The translations under genes and the position numbers were made by a program. The notes under the pieces were generated by a model, which saw nothing but the letters and a program-made list of their open reading frames with translations, did not search any database and was not told where the DNA came from. A stretch of DNA of 64,000 nucleotides from Solobacterium sp. GTDB lineage: Bacteria > Bacillota_I > Bacilli_A > Erysipelotrichales > Erysipelotrichaceae. The DNA lies in assembly GCA_017941735.1 (NCBI GenBank), contig JAGAVW010000057.1, positions 124,001 through 188,000 on the forward strand, given 5' to 3'. Within the stretch, counting starts at the first letter, position 1. Each line of letters begins with the position of its first letter. Shown piece by piece: positions 26,962 to 37,023 of the stretch.

Positions 26962-27608
26962 TATTTTTCATAAGATTTCATCAACTGTTTCGTTTCTTTT
27001 TGTTTGATGGGATCTTTTTGTTTTTTTAGAATTCCATCCAGCTTTTCCCACTGATATCGACAATATTCTTTAAAGAGTAAAGACTTTTTATCTATAAGGG
27101 AAGGCCCCAATAAAATCTCTTCCTCCTTTAACTTTGGTCCTTTTTGGGATGTAAATCCAATACAGATATAGTATTTATGATTATCATAGGCAATTTCTTC
27201 ATCTAATATACGCCATCCTTCTTCACTGATTAGCTCTCTTAGTTTGGGAACATCTTGATTAATCTGAACTAAGAGATAATCAAAATCGGATAGACGCTCT
27301 TTTGCCTCTAATAGAATATCACGGGCAGTAAAATAGCCCATTCCAGCTAATACTGCGCAATTGGCATCAAGTGGGACCTTTTGGAACCCATCTGATAATA
27401 GTGGAATAATTGATTCTTCTAAGCCTTCCTTTTGGATATGCTCAATGGCTTGATTGAGTGGACCTTGTTTGTTGTCACATGCGTATACTTTTTTAGCCCA
27501 CTTTTTTTGCATTAAAAAGATGGGCAGATATCCATGATCTGTACCGATATCTGCCACAATCTTCCCCTTTGGTAACATGTTTGCGATTGTTTCTAATCTT
27601 TTATCCAT
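26952..27608 (-). CDS. trmK: tRNA (adenine-N1-)-methyltransferase for A22
   Basis: 218 residues from the ATG at 27608. The SAM motif is VADIGTDHGYLPIFL, with VYACDNKQGPL and the conserved AVLAGMGYFTARDIL region (the family motif is usually GMGG). TrmK makes m1A22 in some tRNAs. It starts a few bases after the sigA stop and lacks its own ribosome binding site. The sigA-trmK order matches B. subtilis sigA-yqfN. Confidence 0.9.
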   Translation of the reverse strand: MDKRLETIANMLPKGKIVADIGTDHGYLPIFLMQKKWAKKVYACDNKQGPLNQAIEHIQKEGLEESIIPLLSDGFQKVPLDANCAVLAGMGYFTARDILLEAKERLSDFDYLLVQINQDVPKLRELISEEGWRILDEEIAYDNHKYYICIGFTSQKGPKLKEEEILLGPSLIDKKSLLFKEYCRYQWEKLDGILKKQKDPIKQKETKQLMKSYEKYKK

Positions 27609-27609
27609 C

Positions 27610-29082
27610 TTATTTATCAAAGAAATCTTTTAATCGTTTAGAACGTGTAGGATGTTTTAGCTTACGCAATGCTTTTGCTTCAATTTGACGAATACGCTCT
27701 CTTGTTACGTTGAACTCTTTACCTACTTCTTCTAGTGTACGGGTTCTACCATCATATAAGCCAAAGCGCAAACGTAATACTTTTTCTTCACGCTCCGTTA
27801 AACCACTTAAGACCGCATTGATTTCGTCCTTTAATAGTTGGTTATTCGCATATTGGTCTGGACTCATTGCATCCTTATCTTCAATGAAGTCACCTAAATG
27901 GGAATCATCTTCTTCGCCAATTGGTGTTTCTAAGGAAACTGGTTCTAACGCAATCTTTTGAATATCACGTACTTTCTCAGGTGAAATACCTTCCATCTTC
28001 GCACTAATTTCTTCTGCTGTTGGATCACGACCTAATTCTTGGACTAATTGTCTTTGAATACGTGTTAATTTGTTGATTGTTTCAACCATATGGACTGGAA
28101 TACGAATCGTACGTGCTTGGTCTGCAATGGCACGAGTGATTGCTTGACGAATCCACCATGTCGCATACGTACTAAACTTAAAGCCTTTGGTATAGTCAAA
28201 CTTTTCAACTGCTTTTACGAGACCCATATTTCCTTCTTGAATCAAATCCAAGAACAACATCCCTCTACCCACATACTTTTTCGCAATCGATACAACTAGA
28301 CGCAAGTTACTAGAAATTAAGATGTTTTTCGCCTCTTCATCGCCTTCTTCAATTCGCTTTGCGATTGCTGTTTCATCATCTGCTTTTAAAAGTGGTACAC
28401 GACCAATCTCTTTTAAGTACATCTTAACGGGATCATTTAATTGGATGCTTGCGTTTTTTTCAAGGTAAGGGCTTGCTTCAGAAGTATCTTCCCCCTTTTC
28501 ATCATCCAATAAATCGATATCTTCATCGTCTAAGTCTTCAATATCCTCATCTTCTGAAATACGAATGTTTTCTGCATCAAACCATGTATAAAGTGCATCC
28601 ATTTCATCATCAGGTAAGTCTAAATGCTCTAAGGCATTCATGACATCTTTTTGATAGAGAACTTTATCACTCGCATAGACGTTCTTAAAATCAACCTTTA
28701 ATTCTTCTAAGGTCTTTAATTCTTTATGGCTACCATCGCGTTTATAAATATCAATGGCAGTGCGTTTCCGATCTTCCCCTTTATATTCTTCTTGCACCAC
28801 AACTGGTGTTTCTTTTAGAGAAGTTTCAACTTCTGCATAGATCTTTTTAAGTTGCTCTTCGGTTAATGGTGTCTTTTTCGCAACTTTCTTTTCTGCTAAT
28901 TGAAGGCCTTTTTCTCTTTTTTCGTTGTGATAGGCTAATGTATGCGCTAATGAAGCTGGTAATTGATCCTCAAAACTCGCTTCCATACGCATCGCAACAA
29001 CCTTCCGCAATGCTTGTAATCTTCCTTTTGGGCTTCCATATAGGACTACTTCTTCCTTTTTGTTAGTTGCTGTTTTCTTCAT
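27610..29082 (-). CDS. sigA: Primary RNA polymerase sigma factor
   Basis: 490 residues from the ATG at 29082 with GAGGAGG 7 nt upstream. Region 1.2 begins near 216 ([13 protein letters not shown]). Region 2 includes [14 protein letters not shown] and the -10-recognition helix [15 protein letters not shown], and region 4 has [28 protein letters not shown] region 1.1-like segment (about 128-175) and an acidic stretch precede region 1.2. The first 125 residues are an unusual basic extension: B. subtilis SigA is only 371 residues. The gene overlaps dnaG by 20 bases in the dnaG-sigA macromolecular synthesis arrangement. Confidence 0.97.
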   Translation of the reverse strand: MKKTATNKKEEVVLYGSPKGRLQALRKVVAMRMEASFEDQLPASLAHTLAYHNEKREKGLQLAEKKVAKKTPLTEEQLKKIYAEVETSLKETPVVVQEEYKGEDRKRTAIDIYKRDGSHKELKTLEELKVDFKNVYASDKVLYQKDVMNALEHLDLPDDEMDALYTWFDAENIRISEDEDIEDLDDEDIDLLDDEKGEDTSEASPYLEKNASIQLNDPVKMYLKEIGRVPLLKADDETAIAKRIEEGDEEAKNILISSNLRLVVSIAKKYVGRGMLFLDLIQEGNMGLVKAVEKFDYTKGFKFSTYATWWIRQAITRAIADQARTIRIPVHMVETINKLTRIQRQLVQELGRDPTAEEISAKMEGISPEKVRDIQKIALEPVSLETPIGEEDDSHLGDFIEDKDAMSPDQYANNQLLKDEINAVLSGLTEREEKVLRLRFGLYDGRTRTLEEVGKEFNVTRERIRQIEAKALRKLKHPTRSKRLKDFFDK

Positions 29083-30814
29083 CAATATACCTCCTCAATT
29101 CTGTTAAACATTCATGGTATTTCGATAACACAAGTTGTTGTGTTACTTCATTTAAGTTTTGTTCTAGTTGCTTCTTATACCCTTCTGCTTCCATACTTTT
29201 CGCATAAAGGTTCACCTTCCGTGCTAACCCTTTCATTAATTCTTCGGAATAAACCGTATAAGATGGTTCTGTGCTGAGTTTAGCGATTAAGGTTTTAATC
29301 TCTTCCTTATTGGTGCTATCCATTAACTCCGAAGCGGATATGACATCATGTGTCCGATAAGCATCCACAATCATCATGGCTAGTTCTTGCCGTGTTTCAT
29401 CATTTAAGAAACCTAAGTTTTCTTCAAAATAATGTGCCGCTTCAGGATTCTCTAACATGCACTGCAACAATAATTCTTCTGCTTCTTTCGTCCCATTTGG
29501 TAATGCCACCGTTGTCTTTTTCAAGTGCTTTGCTTGTGGCACTTCATTTTTGGGCGTAAATGCGAGGTTGAATCCACTAATCTTTGATAATTGTTCCGTA
29601 AAGTATTGGCGGTCCATATCATCTTCTAATTGATTGATTTCCTCTAATACTTTTTGGACAAATTCTTTTTTCTCTCCATAGTTATCCATATTGACATGAC
29701 GTTGGAAGTAACGTAAGACAAACTCCATCCATGTCTCATTTTTAGATAACCACGCTAGAAAGGCATCTTTTCCTTCTTCCCGTATCAATTCATCGGGGTC
29801 TTTTTCACTTGTATTCTTGATGATTTTGACATCTAGGCCTATAGAACGCGCCATTTTCGCTGCTTTATAGGTCGCTCTTTGTCCAGCATCGTCGCCATCA
29901 TAACAGAAGATAACCGTGGGTGCTAAGGTCTTTAATAAGTGAATTTGTTGTTTTGTGCATGCGGTGCCAAGTGTACATACACAGTTTTCAATGCCTGCTT
30001 TTGCAAAAGCGATGACATCTGTTACGCCTTCACAAACATAGACACACCGTTCTTTCCGTGCTTCATTTCTTGCGCGATGGTAGTTATATACAATATTGCC
30101 TTTTTCAAAGAGTTCCGTTTCATTTGTGTTGATATACTTTGAGGCATTATTGGGATTGATGCTCCGCGCCGAGAATCCAATTGGATTTCCATAGGTATCA
30201 TGGATGGGAAAGCTTATCCGGTCATAGAAGACATCATGGAGTCCATCTTCACTAATACGCACAAGGTTACAAGCAACCAAATCCTTATCCTCATACCCTT
30301 TTGCCTTTAGAAATTGATAGAGCTTATCTGCCTTTGGATTATATCCAATTTGGAATTTTTCACGAATGGTTTGGTCTAAGCCACGTTTTTCTAAGTATTC
30401 TTTCTGCTCGATTGCTTCACTTGAGTTTAGCTCATACATCATGTATTTAATGGCTTCATTAAGGATTTGATAGAGCTTTTCCTTCCGTGGATCTTTTTTT
30501 ATCGCTGGACCTGCCTCTTTGATATCCAGTGGATATCCAACGAGCGAAGCAACCCGCCCTACCGCTTCTGGAAAAGAAATCTTTTCATAATTCTGCACAA
30601 AGGAGAAGACATTTCCTCCGGCATTACAGACGAAACATTTATAAATCTGTTTATCGGGTGAAATCGACATCGATGGGGAATGGTCATCATGAAATGGACA
30701 AAGTGCCACATAGCTTTTCCCTTTCTTTTGAACGGGAAGATAATGTCCTATGATATCCACGATGTCCGCTTTTTGACGTACCGCATTGATGTCTTCTTCA
30801 CGTATGCTTGGCAT
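29063..30814 (-). CDS. dnaG: DNA primase
   Basis: 583 residues. The N-terminal CHC2 zinc-binding domain shows [10 protein letters not shown] and CFVCNAGGN. The TOPRIM core has [15 protein letters not shown] and the [10 protein letters not shown] metal site, and the C-terminal helicase-interaction domain follows. It synthesises RNA primers for the replication fork. It lies between glyS and sigA, as in other Bacillota. Confidence 0.97.
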   Translation of the reverse strand: MPSIREEDINAVRQKADIVDIIGHYLPVQKKGKSYVALCPFHDDHSPSMSISPDKQIYKCFVCNAGGNVFSFVQNYEKISFPEAVGRVASLVGYPLDIKEAGPAIKKDPRKEKLYQILNEAIKYMMYELNSSEAIEQKEYLEKRGLDQTIREKFQIGYNPKADKLYQFLKAKGYEDKDLVACNLVRISEDGLHDVFYDRISFPIHDTYGNPIGFSARSINPNNASKYINTNETELFEKGNIVYNYHRARNEARKERCVYVCEGVTDVIAFAKAGIENCVCTLGTACTKQQIHLLKTLAPTVIFCYDGDDAGQRATYKAAKMARSIGLDVKIIKNTSEKDPDELIREEGKDAFLAWLSKNETWMEFVLRYFQRHVNMDNYGEKKEFVQKVLEEINQLEDDMDRQYFTEQLSKISGFNLAFTPKNEVPQAKHLKKTTVALPNGTKEAEELLLQCMLENPEAAHYFEENLGFLNDETRQELAMMIVDAYRTHDVISASELMDSTNKEEIKTLIAKLSTEPSYTVYSEELMKGLARKVNLYAKSMEAEGYKKQLEQNLNEVTQQLVLSKYHECLTELRRYIDEENSN

Positions 30815-30825
30815 AATCCTCTTTA

Positions 30826-32199
30826 TTAAAAACGAATGGCTTCTAAAATCTTTGTTCGAATCTCTTCTAATGTTAAGCGTTCTTGTTGCATCGTATCACG
30901 GTCACGAATAGTAAAGGTATGATCGACTAAGGATTGTTCATCTACCGTAATGCAGTAAGGTGTACCAATCTCATCTTGTCTACGATACCGTTTTCCAATG
31001 GACCCTGATTCATCATATTCCGTAATAAAGTCTACGGATAATTCTTTACGAATTTGTTTTGCTAAATCGCGATAATCCTTATGGAGTGGGAAAACTGCTG
31101 CTTTTACAGGTGCTAAGATTGGGCTAAAGCGCATGACAACACGCTTATCCCCTTTATCCAATTCTTCTTCATCATAAGCATCCGTAAAGAACATAAAGAA
31201 TAAACGTTCTACCCCTACTGCTGGTTCTACAACATAAGGAATATAGACTTCATTCGTCACTGGATCACGATAAGACATATCCTTACCAGAAGCATTTTGG
31301 TGTTGCGTTAAATCATAATCGGTACGATCCGCAATCCCCCAAAGTTCACCCCATCCCCATGGGAATTTGTATTCAATATCGGTTGTTCCTTTCGAATAGA
31401 AACTCAATTCTTCTTTTGTATGGTCACGGAAACGTAAATTCTCAGGATTTCCTCCTAAAGAAACGATCCAATCCATACAGAATTGACGCCAATATGGGAA
31501 CCATTCGTCATCTTCTCCAGGTTTACAGAAGAATTCCAATTCCATCTGTTCGAATTCACGTGTACGGAAGATAAAGTTCCCTGGTGTAATTTCATTACGG
31601 AATGATTTTCCAATTTGTCCAATCCCAAACGGGAGTTTCTTACGATAAGCACGTTGTACATTCTTAAAGTCCACAAACATACCTTGTGCTGTCTCAGGAC
31701 GTAAATAAATTGTATTTTTCGCATCTTCCAAAGTGCCTTGGAAGGTTTTAAACATCAAATTGAATTGACGAATCGGTGTGAAATCATGGGATCCACAATC
31801 AGGACAAGCAATCTTGTTTTCCTTAATATAAGCTTCCATTTGCTCGTTGGACCAGCCTTCTCCTGTCTCTTTTCCATGGGAGAATTCTTCAATTAAGTGG
31901 TCCGCACGGTGTCTTGTTTTACAATTACGACAATCCATCAAAGGATCGGAAAAGCTCTTTAAATGACCAGAAGCTTCCCAAACTTTTGGATTCATTAGAA
32001 TGGCGGCTTGAATTTCCACATTATTTGGATCTTCTTGAATAAATTTCTTTTGCCAGGCTTTTTTGATCGCATCTTTTAAAGCAACCCCATAAGGCCCAAA
32101 ATCCCATGTATTACTTAAACCACCATAAATTTCAGAACCTTGAAAGACAAAACCAGTATTCTTAGCATGCGAAACGATTAAATCAAACGTTTTTTCCAT
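30826..32199 (-). CDS. glyQS: Glycyl-tRNA synthetase, single-chain dimeric type
   Basis: 457 residues from the ATG at 32199 with AAAGGGG upstream; the frame upstream to 32262 overlaps recO. Class II motifs are present: [25 protein letters not shown] (motif 2) and a late [12 protein letters not shown] (motif 3), with C-terminal anticodon-binding domain [33 protein letters not shown] CxxC pair (CRNC; CPDC) is in the insert. This is the eukaryote/mycoplasma-like alpha2 form, not the alpha2beta2 form of B. subtilis. It sits between recO and dnaG with no T-box, so it relies on the era-recO transcript. Confidence 0.96.
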   Translation of the reverse strand: MEKTFDLIVSHAKNTGFVFQGSEIYGGLSNTWDFGPYGVALKDAIKKAWQKKFIQEDPNNVEIQAAILMNPKVWEASGHLKSFSDPLMDCRNCKTRHRADHLIEEFSHGKETGEGWSNEQMEAYIKENKIACPDCGSHDFTPIRQFNLMFKTFQGTLEDAKNTIYLRPETAQGMFVDFKNVQRAYRKKLPFGIGQIGKSFRNEITPGNFIFRTREFEQMELEFFCKPGEDDEWFPYWRQFCMDWIVSLGGNPENLRFRDHTKEELSFYSKGTTDIEYKFPWGWGELWGIADRTDYDLTQHQNASGKDMSYRDPVTNEVYIPYVVEPAVGVERLFFMFFTDAYDEEELDKGDKRVVMRFSPILAPVKAAVFPLHKDYRDLAKQIRKELSVDFITEYDESGSIGKRYRRQDEIGTPYCITVDEQSLVDHTFTIRDRDTMQQERLTLEEIRTKILEAIRF

Positions 32200-32254
32200 A
32201 AAAAAGCCCCTTTCATGCATATAAAGCCTTAGCAGTATAGCAGATAAAAAGGGC

Positions 32255-33007
32255 TCATTCAATGGTTAAAAGCCGTTTATAGAACGGAAAAGCACGAATT
32301 TTAATCCCGAAAAAGGTCTCTAAGAAGTCCACGAATAATTGGATGTCATGCATGCAGTTATCCACGAGTTCGAGGACAATGGAATAATGTTCCAATTTTG
32401 CTTTTGTTAGAAGACGAAATTGCTTTAATTGTTCGGGTGTATAACGTGTTGCTTGGGTAGATGGTAAGCACCTTTCACAAACAAATCCCCCATCCGCCAC
32501 ACTAATTCCGACTACTTTTGTCGAACCACAGATGACACATTCATCTACATTCGGTGAAACCCCACCTAAACTTGCTACTTCACTTAAGAATAAGGCTAAA
32601 ACAAGTTGACTATTGGTTTCGGTTTCAAGCATGGTTAAACCTTGATCTAGTAGATCATATAATCGTTGAGCCAAACCATAATCATCACTTTGATAAGTAA
32701 AAACATCTGCGATTTCACTCAATATTGCGGCAATACTAGAACGCATTAAATCTTCATGAAGCCCACGATGTAATTGAATGGTGGTTGCACTTTTCAACCG
32801 AAAGATGGTCTTGCCTTCTTTATAGTCAAATAAAAACTCACTTTTTGTATAAGGCAAAATGTTCATCGCATTTTTACTTGTGATTTTTCGAGCTCCACTA
32901 GCCACAAAAGAGACCTTTCCATATTCTCTTGTCAAAACACTCAGCAATACGGAATGGTCTTTATAATCACTTTGTTTTAGTATGATTCCGGTTACTTTAT
33001 CATTCAT
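32255..33007 (-). CDS. recO: DNA repair protein RecO
   Basis: 250 residues beginning [34 protein letters not shown], the OB-fold start typical of RecO. A zinc-binding pair of CxxC motifs (CVICG and CERC) lies in the central domain. RecO loads RecA at gaps with RecR. I take the ATG at 33007, which overlaps the era stop by 8 bases; the longer frame is internal to era. The era-recO pair is widely conserved. Confidence 0.94.
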   Translation of the reverse strand: MNDKVTGIILKQSDYKDHSVLLSVLTREYGKVSFVASGARKITSKNAMNILPYTKSEFLFDYKEGKTIFRLKSATTIQLHRGLHEDLMRSSIAAILSEIADVFTYQSDDYGLAQRLYDLLDQGLTMLETETNSQLVLALFLSEVASLGGVSPNVDECVICGSTKVVGISVADGGFVCERCLPSTQATRYTPEQLKQFRLLTKAKLEHYSIVLELVDNCMHDIQLFVDFLETFFGIKIRAFPFYKRLLTIE

Positions 33008-33887
33008 CGATGAAACCATACCCATATTCTGTAATCTTTTTATCTTTGTTGCGCCATTCTTCTTCAACACGTACAAAGATTTCTAGATAAACTTTTCGAC
33101 CTAATATTTGTTCCATATCTTCACGTGCTAAGGTCGCAATACGTTTTAACATCGTCCCATTTTTTCCAATGATAATTCCCTTTTGCCCTTGACGTTCCAC
33201 TAAAATGACAGCTTGGATATAAGCAGCATTCTTTTTAAACTCTTTATTCTCAATGTATACAGCAGTCGCATGAGGCACTTCTTCATTTGTCGCAAGTAAT
33301 ACTTTTTCTCTTATTAATTCTGCCAACATGAAGTTTTCTGGTTCATCTGTAATCATATCGGTTGGATAGAGTGGTTCTTGTTCTGGTAAATACTTTTCGG
33401 TTGTCTTAATGAGATCTTTAAAACGACTTTGTTTTAATGCTGAAATAGGAAAGTATTCCGCAAAAGGAAAACGCTGTTTCCAATCATTCAATAGTTGAAT
33501 AATCTTTTCTTTTTCAACGCGATCCATTTTATTAAGTATTAAAAATACTGGAACTTTTACATTTTCAATGACTTGTAAAAGATAGGCATCTCCACTTGAA
33601 AATGGAACACTTCCATCTACGACTAAATACACAACATCCACTCCATGCAATACGGTTGTCGCCTGTTTATTCATACGTGCACCCAATCGGTGTTGTGGTT
33701 TATGAATCCCTGGCGTATCAGTGAAAATAATTTGTGAATTTTCCGAATTGAAAATACCACGTATCTCACTGCGGGTGGTTTGTGGTTTATTACTGACAAT
33801 CGCAATTTTATCTTTAATCAATGCATTCATCAGTGTGCTTTTTCCAGCATTGGGTCTTCCCACCAATGCGACAAAGCCACACTTCAT
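33000..33887 (-). CDS. era: GTPase Era
   Basis: 295 residues. G1 is GRPNAGKST, G3 is DTPG, G4 is NKMD; a C-terminal KH domain includes GIIIGKNGTMLKRI. Era checks 16S rRNA 3'-end maturation and 30S assembly. It overlaps the stop of cdd by 4 bases (ATGA) and recO by 8, so the three are translationally linked. Confidence 0.97.
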   Translation of the reverse strand: MKCGFVALVGRPNAGKSTLMNALIKDKIAIVSNKPQTTRSEIRGIFNSENSQIIFTDTPGIHKPQHRLGARMNKQATTVLHGVDVVYLVVDGSVPFSSGDAYLLQVIENVKVPVFLILNKMDRVEKEKIIQLLNDWKQRFPFAEYFPISALKQSRFKDLIKTTEKYLPEQEPLYPTDMITDEPENFMLAELIREKVLLATNEEVPHATAVYIENKEFKKNAAYIQAVILVERQGQKGIIIGKNGTMLKRIATLAREDMEQILGRKVYLEIFVRVEEEWRNKDKKITEYGYGFIDE

Positions 33888-34285
33888 CGAATCACATCTT
33901 CCATATCAAACGACATTGGTAAAAGTTCTGCCATAGTGACATCTTGTTCTTCTTTGCCATTGGATAAATAAATTGGTGTATCTTTCGTGAGTAATTCACT
34001 TAATACTTGGCGACAAATGCCACATGGTGCAGCAATGCGATCTCCATCACTTACAATTGCGAGCGCTTCAATATCATTTTTACGATAGCCTTCTGAATAC
34101 GCCGCAAATACTGCACTACGCTCTGCACAGTTCGTGCCGCCAAAAGAAGCATTTTCTATATTTGCCCCATGAAAAATCTTTCCATCTTTTAAGAGAATAC
34201 ATGCGCCAACATGATAATTTGAATAAGGTGCATATGCATTTTCCATTGCTTTAAAAGCTTCCTTTATCAATTCTTGTTTTTCCAT
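33884..34285 (-). CDS. cdd: Cytidine deaminase
   Basis: 133 residues, tetrameric type. The zinc ligands and catalytic glutamate are in NCAERSA and PCGICRQ. It deaminates cytidine and deoxycytidine in pyrimidine salvage. It stands between dgkA and era, the usual Bacillota order. AGGAGGAATT lies before the ATG. Confidence 0.96.
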   Translation of the reverse strand: MEKQELIKEAFKAMENAYAPYSNYHVGACILLKDGKIFHGANIENASFGGTNCAERSAVFAAYSEGYRKNDIEALAIVSDGDRIAAPCGICRQVLSELLTKDTPIYLSNGKEEQDVTMAELLPMSFDMEDVIR

Positions 34286-34293
34286 AATTCCTC

Positions 34294-34626
34294 CTATATA
34301 TGTCTTAGCAATATGATGATTGCTAGAACAAGTGCCATAAGTGAAGCAATTAATACGCTTCCAGCTGATAAATCTTTAATCGCGCGAATCTTTTCATTTT
34401 GCTCTAAAGAATACAAATCACATAACTTTTCAACACAGGTATTAAACACCTCTGCAACAAGTACCATACCAATCGCAATTAAGACAAAGCACCATTCCTG
34501 AAATTCAAGATGCAAAATGATACCCGCAAGTATGGTCAAGCAAGCAAGAACCCATTGTAAGCGAATGGCAGGATGTTGAAAGCCATCCAATAATCCTTTT
34601 ATTGCGGGCGCAAACTTTTTTATCAT
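34294..34626 (-). CDS. dgkA: Undecaprenol/diacylglycerol kinase
   Basis: 110 residues with three membrane helices. The family signature EVFNTCVEKLCDL and IRAIKDLSAGSVLIAS is intact. Gram-positive DgkA homologues phosphorylate undecaprenol, recycling the lipid carrier for wall synthesis. It overlaps ybeY upstream by 4 bases. Confidence 0.94.
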   Translation of the reverse strand: MIKKFAPAIKGLLDGFQHPAIRLQWVLACLTILAGIILHLEFQEWCFVLIAIGMVLVAEVFNTCVEKLCDLYSLEQNEKIRAIKDLSAGSVLIASLMALVLAIIILLRHI

Positions 34627-35066
34627 TTGCGTTTCACCACTGGATCTAAGATCTTCTTTTGTAACGCAATCATCTCTGCTTCCTCTTTTTCATTCATATG
34701 GTCATACCCTAAGCAATGCAATAATCCATGCACAAATAAGAAACAAACTTCCCTACGAAAGGAATGGCCATATTCTTTTGCTTGTCGCTTTGCATAATCA
34801 ATATTGATAAAAATATCACCTAAATCGGAAGGATCATTGAACTCCTCTTCATCTTGAATCGCAAAACTAATCACATCCGTTGGTCGATCCATGCCACGAT
34901 ACATCAAATTGATTTTGTGAATGGTTACGGAGCGCACAAAAGTAACAGATATCTCACTGTCCTTTGAAAAATGTAATAAAGCTTGTGTACGCATAAAAAG
35001 ATCCATAAAATCTTTTTCGTACAATTTCATAACCTGGTTGGTTCGATTTAATATCGTAATATTCAT
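34623..35066 (-). CDS. ybeY: Endoribonuclease YbeY, rRNA maturation factor
   Basis: 147 residues. The zinc-binding motif HGLLHCLGYDH with its three histidines is intact. YbeY helps mature the 16S rRNA 3' end. The ATG at 35066 has no Shine-Dalgarno sequence; a TGC-TATAAT extended -10 lies only 8 nt upstream, just behind the phoH terminator. The mRNA therefore probably begins at or within 2 nt of the start codon. This gene begins the ybeY-dgkA-cdd-era-recO-glyQS-dnaG-sigA-trmK series. Confidence 0.95.
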   Translation of the reverse strand: MNITILNRTNQVMKLYEKDFMDLFMRTQALLHFSKDSEISVTFVRSVTIHKINLMYRGMDRPTDVISFAIQDEEEFNDPSDLGDIFINIDYAKRQAKEYGHSFRREVCFLFVHGLLHCLGYDHMNEKEEAEMIALQKKILDPVVKRK

Positions 35067-35074
35067 GTGTCTTA

Positions 35075-35083
35075 ATTATAGCA
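35075..35083 (-). promoter_or_regulatory. Extended -10 promoter of ybeY
   Basis: TGC-TATAAT (TATAAT at 35080-35075), 8 nt before the ATG. The -35 region falls inside the phoH terminator and shows no match. Confidence 0.65.
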
Positions 35084-35084
35084 T

Positions 35085-35118
35085 TAAAAAAATGAGCAAT
35101 GGTTATTTCCCATTGCCC
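35085..35118 (-). terminator. phoH terminator
   Basis: GCAATGG and CCATTGC form a 7-bp stem with a 7-nt loop, followed by seven Ts on the minus strand. The phoH TAA stop is in the loop. Confidence 0.85.
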
Positions 35119-36071
35119 ACTTTGCTGTAACATTCAATAATCTTTTGGACGAGTGGATGCCGTACGACATCATCACTGGTTAATTCCATAATCTTAATCG
35201 AATCAAGATTTCTTAATACTTCAACCGCATCGACAAGTCCACTCTTATCGCCAACCTTTAAATCCATTTGCGTAACGTCACCTGTAATCACCATCTTTGA
35301 ATGATACCCCAAACGTGTTAGGAACATTTTCATTTGGGCAGGTGTTGTATTTTGCGCTTCATCTAAGATGACAAAACTATCATCCAATGTACGCCCACGC
35401 ATATAAGCTAATGGGGCAATTTCAATTGTTCCTTTTTCAATTAGTTTTTCGGTTTGCTCCACTCCAAGCATATCATGCAAAGCATCATATAAAGGCGTCA
35501 AATAAGGATCTACCTTTTCTTTCATATCACCAGGCAAGAAACCCAAGTTCTCTCCTGCTTCTACTGCTGGACGCGTTAATACAATTCGTTTCACATCGCC
35601 ATTTTTCAAAGCAGCAACTGCCTTAATGACCGCTAAGAATGTTTTCCCTGTACCAGCAGGTCCAATCGCAAAAACAATTGCGTAATCGTCCATGGCCTTC
35701 ACAAAGTCTAGTTGGCCTTTTGTTTTAGGAGAAATGGCTTTGCCAGTCAATGTGCGACTGATAATCATCTTACTGAATTCATCAAAATTAACTTTTTCAC
35801 TTTTTGCAACCAAGCGACAAGCATATGTGACATCTTGCTCCGTGACGGGTTGATTCTTTTTTGCTAATTCAAAAAGAGCCATTAAGACTTCTTGAATTTG
35901 ATTCGCAACCGTCTCATCACAGTCTTTGATTGTAAATGTGTTTTCACGGAAGGAAATCTCTTTTGCAAAGCACTGTGAAAGAGCTCGCAAGTTTCGATCT
36001 TCACTACCAATCAACATCATTGCCTGTAAGCTCGTCATATCATCAAATTTAATTGTTCTCGTCTTTTCCGT
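35103..36071 (-). CDS. phoH: PhoH-like ATPase
   Basis: About 322 residues. Walker A is GPAGTGKT, Walker B FVILDEAQN, with LTRPAVEAGENLGFLPG between, which is typical of the PhoH family linked to YbeY and rRNA/RNA metabolism. The first ATG in frame (36038) has no ribosome binding site. A strong AGGAGG at 36084-36079 is followed 7 nt later by an in-frame ACG (36071), and the 11 codons between (TEKTRTIKFDD) resemble the normal N-terminus. I therefore place the start at ACG, tentatively; the body of the gene is certain. Confidence 0.9.
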   Translation of the reverse strand, partial: TEKTRTIKFDDMTSLQAMMLIGSEDRNLRALSQCFAKEISFRENTFTIKDCDETVANQIQEVLMALFELAKKNQPVTEQDVTYACRLVAKSEKVNFDEFSKMIISRTLTGKAISPKTKGQLDFVKAMDDYAIVFAIGPAGTGKTFLAVIKAVAALKNGDVKRIVLTRPAVEAGENLGFLPGDMKEKVDPYLTPLYDALHDMLGVEQTEKLIEKGTIEIAPLAYMRGRTLDDSFVILDEAQNTTPAQMKMFLTRLGYHSKMVITGDVTQMDLKVGDKSGLVDAVEVLRNLDSIKIMELTSDDVVRHPLVQKIIECYSKVGNGK

Positions 36072-36084
36072 AAGCTTTCCTCCT

Positions 36085-36120
36085 CGTCTCTAGAAAAAAG
36101 ACGGCTACTGAAATGCCGTC
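36085..36120 (-). terminator. rpsU terminator
   Basis: GACGGC, 9-nt loop, GCCGTC, then TTTTTT on the minus strand. The phoH ribosome binding site follows within about 10 nt of the T-run, so phoH must depend on read-through. Confidence 0.85.
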
Positions 36121-36125
36121 TTTCA

Positions 36126-36308
36126 TTATTTATTACGTTTTCTTGCTTTACGAGCTGCTTCGCTCTTTAATTTACGTTTCACTCCAGGTTTGACATAGTA
36201 TTCTCTCTTGCGTGCTTCAGCAAGGGTTCCATTTCTTGATACCTGACGTTTAAAACGACGAAGTGCATCATCGAGATTTTCGTTATCTTTTACTACAACG
36301 CGCGCCAT
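36126..36308 (-). CDS. rpsU: Ribosomal protein S21
   Basis: 60 residues, [22 protein letters not shown] onward, basic, with [25 protein letters not shown] at the end; a standard S21 of the 30S platform. The ATG at 36308 has a strong GGGGGG/AAAGG purine tract upstream. It has its own promoter and terminator. The rpsU-phoH-ybeY order is conserved in Bacillota. Confidence 0.96.
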   Translation of the reverse strand: MARVVVKDNENLDDALRRFKRQVSRNGTLAEARKREYYVKPGVKRKLKSEAARKARKRNK

Positions 36309-36339
36309 TTCTTTCCCCCCTTTCTGAAGAACATAAATA

Positions 36340-36368
36340 ATTTTATCAAACGTATTCTTAAAAAGCAA
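36340..36368 (-). promoter_or_regulatory. rpsU promoter
   Basis: TTGCTT (36368-36363), a 17-nt spacer and TAAAAT (36345-36340), preceded by TGA. Confidence 0.7.
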
Positions 36369-36384
36369 TCAATACTGCGTGATT

Positions 36385-37023
36385 CTACTTAATTAAATCA
36401 ACGCCACGACTTGTGCCAATTCGCTCAGCACCTGCTTCAATCATCGCCGCAAAGTCATCTTGGTTTCGTACGCCACCAGCGGCTTTTACTTTTGCCTTAT
36501 CTCCAACGGTATCTTTCATTAACTTCACATCTTCTACCGTTGCGCCTGCTGTTGAAAAGCCCGTACTTGTTTTCACAAAATCAGCACCTGCAGCTACGCT
36601 ATCCTTACATGCACGTACTTTTTCTTCCTCTGTAAGTAAGCAAGTTTCAATAATGACCTTTAAGATATGGTCGCCAATTGCTTCTTTAATTTGACGTATT
36701 TCATTCGTCACATAGGCATCATTGCCATCTTTTAAGCGACCAATATTAATGACCATATCGACTTCTTTTGCCCCTTTTTCGATGGCATCTTTTGCCTCAA
36801 AGACTTTTGCTTCCGTTGTCATTGCGCCAAGTGGGAAGCCAATTACAACACAAGGTACAACATCACTGCCTTGTAATTCTTCTTTGGCTACTTCTAACCA
36901 ACATGGATTAATACAAACGGTTTTGAAGTCATATTCGACAGCTTCTTTACAAAGCGCACGAATTTGTGCTTCCGTTGCATTTGCGTATAGTAGTGTGTGG
37001 TCAATGTACTTACTCTTTTTCAT
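36385..37023 (-). CDS. deoC: Deoxyribose-phosphate aldolase
   Basis: 212 residues from the ATG at 37023 with GAAGGAG upstream. The Schiff-base lysine is in VKTSTGF and the second lysine in KAAGG; the active-site aspartate is in VDMVINIG. It splits deoxyribose-5-phosphate into glyceraldehyde-3-phosphate and acetaldehyde in nucleoside catabolism. It overlaps the end of murE by 14 bases, an unusual partner; cdd, another salvage gene, is 2.7 kb downstream. Confidence 0.95.
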   Translation of the reverse strand: MKKSKYIDHTLLYANATEAQIRALCKEAVEYDFKTVCINPCWLEVAKEELQGSDVVPCVVIGFPLGAMTTEAKVFEAKDAIEKGAKEVDMVINIGRLKDGNDAYVTNEIRQIKEAIGDHILKVIIETCLLTEEEKVRACKDSVAAGADFVKTSTGFSTAGATVEDVKLMKDTVGDKAKVKAAGGVRNQDDFAAMIEAGAERIGTSRGVDLIK

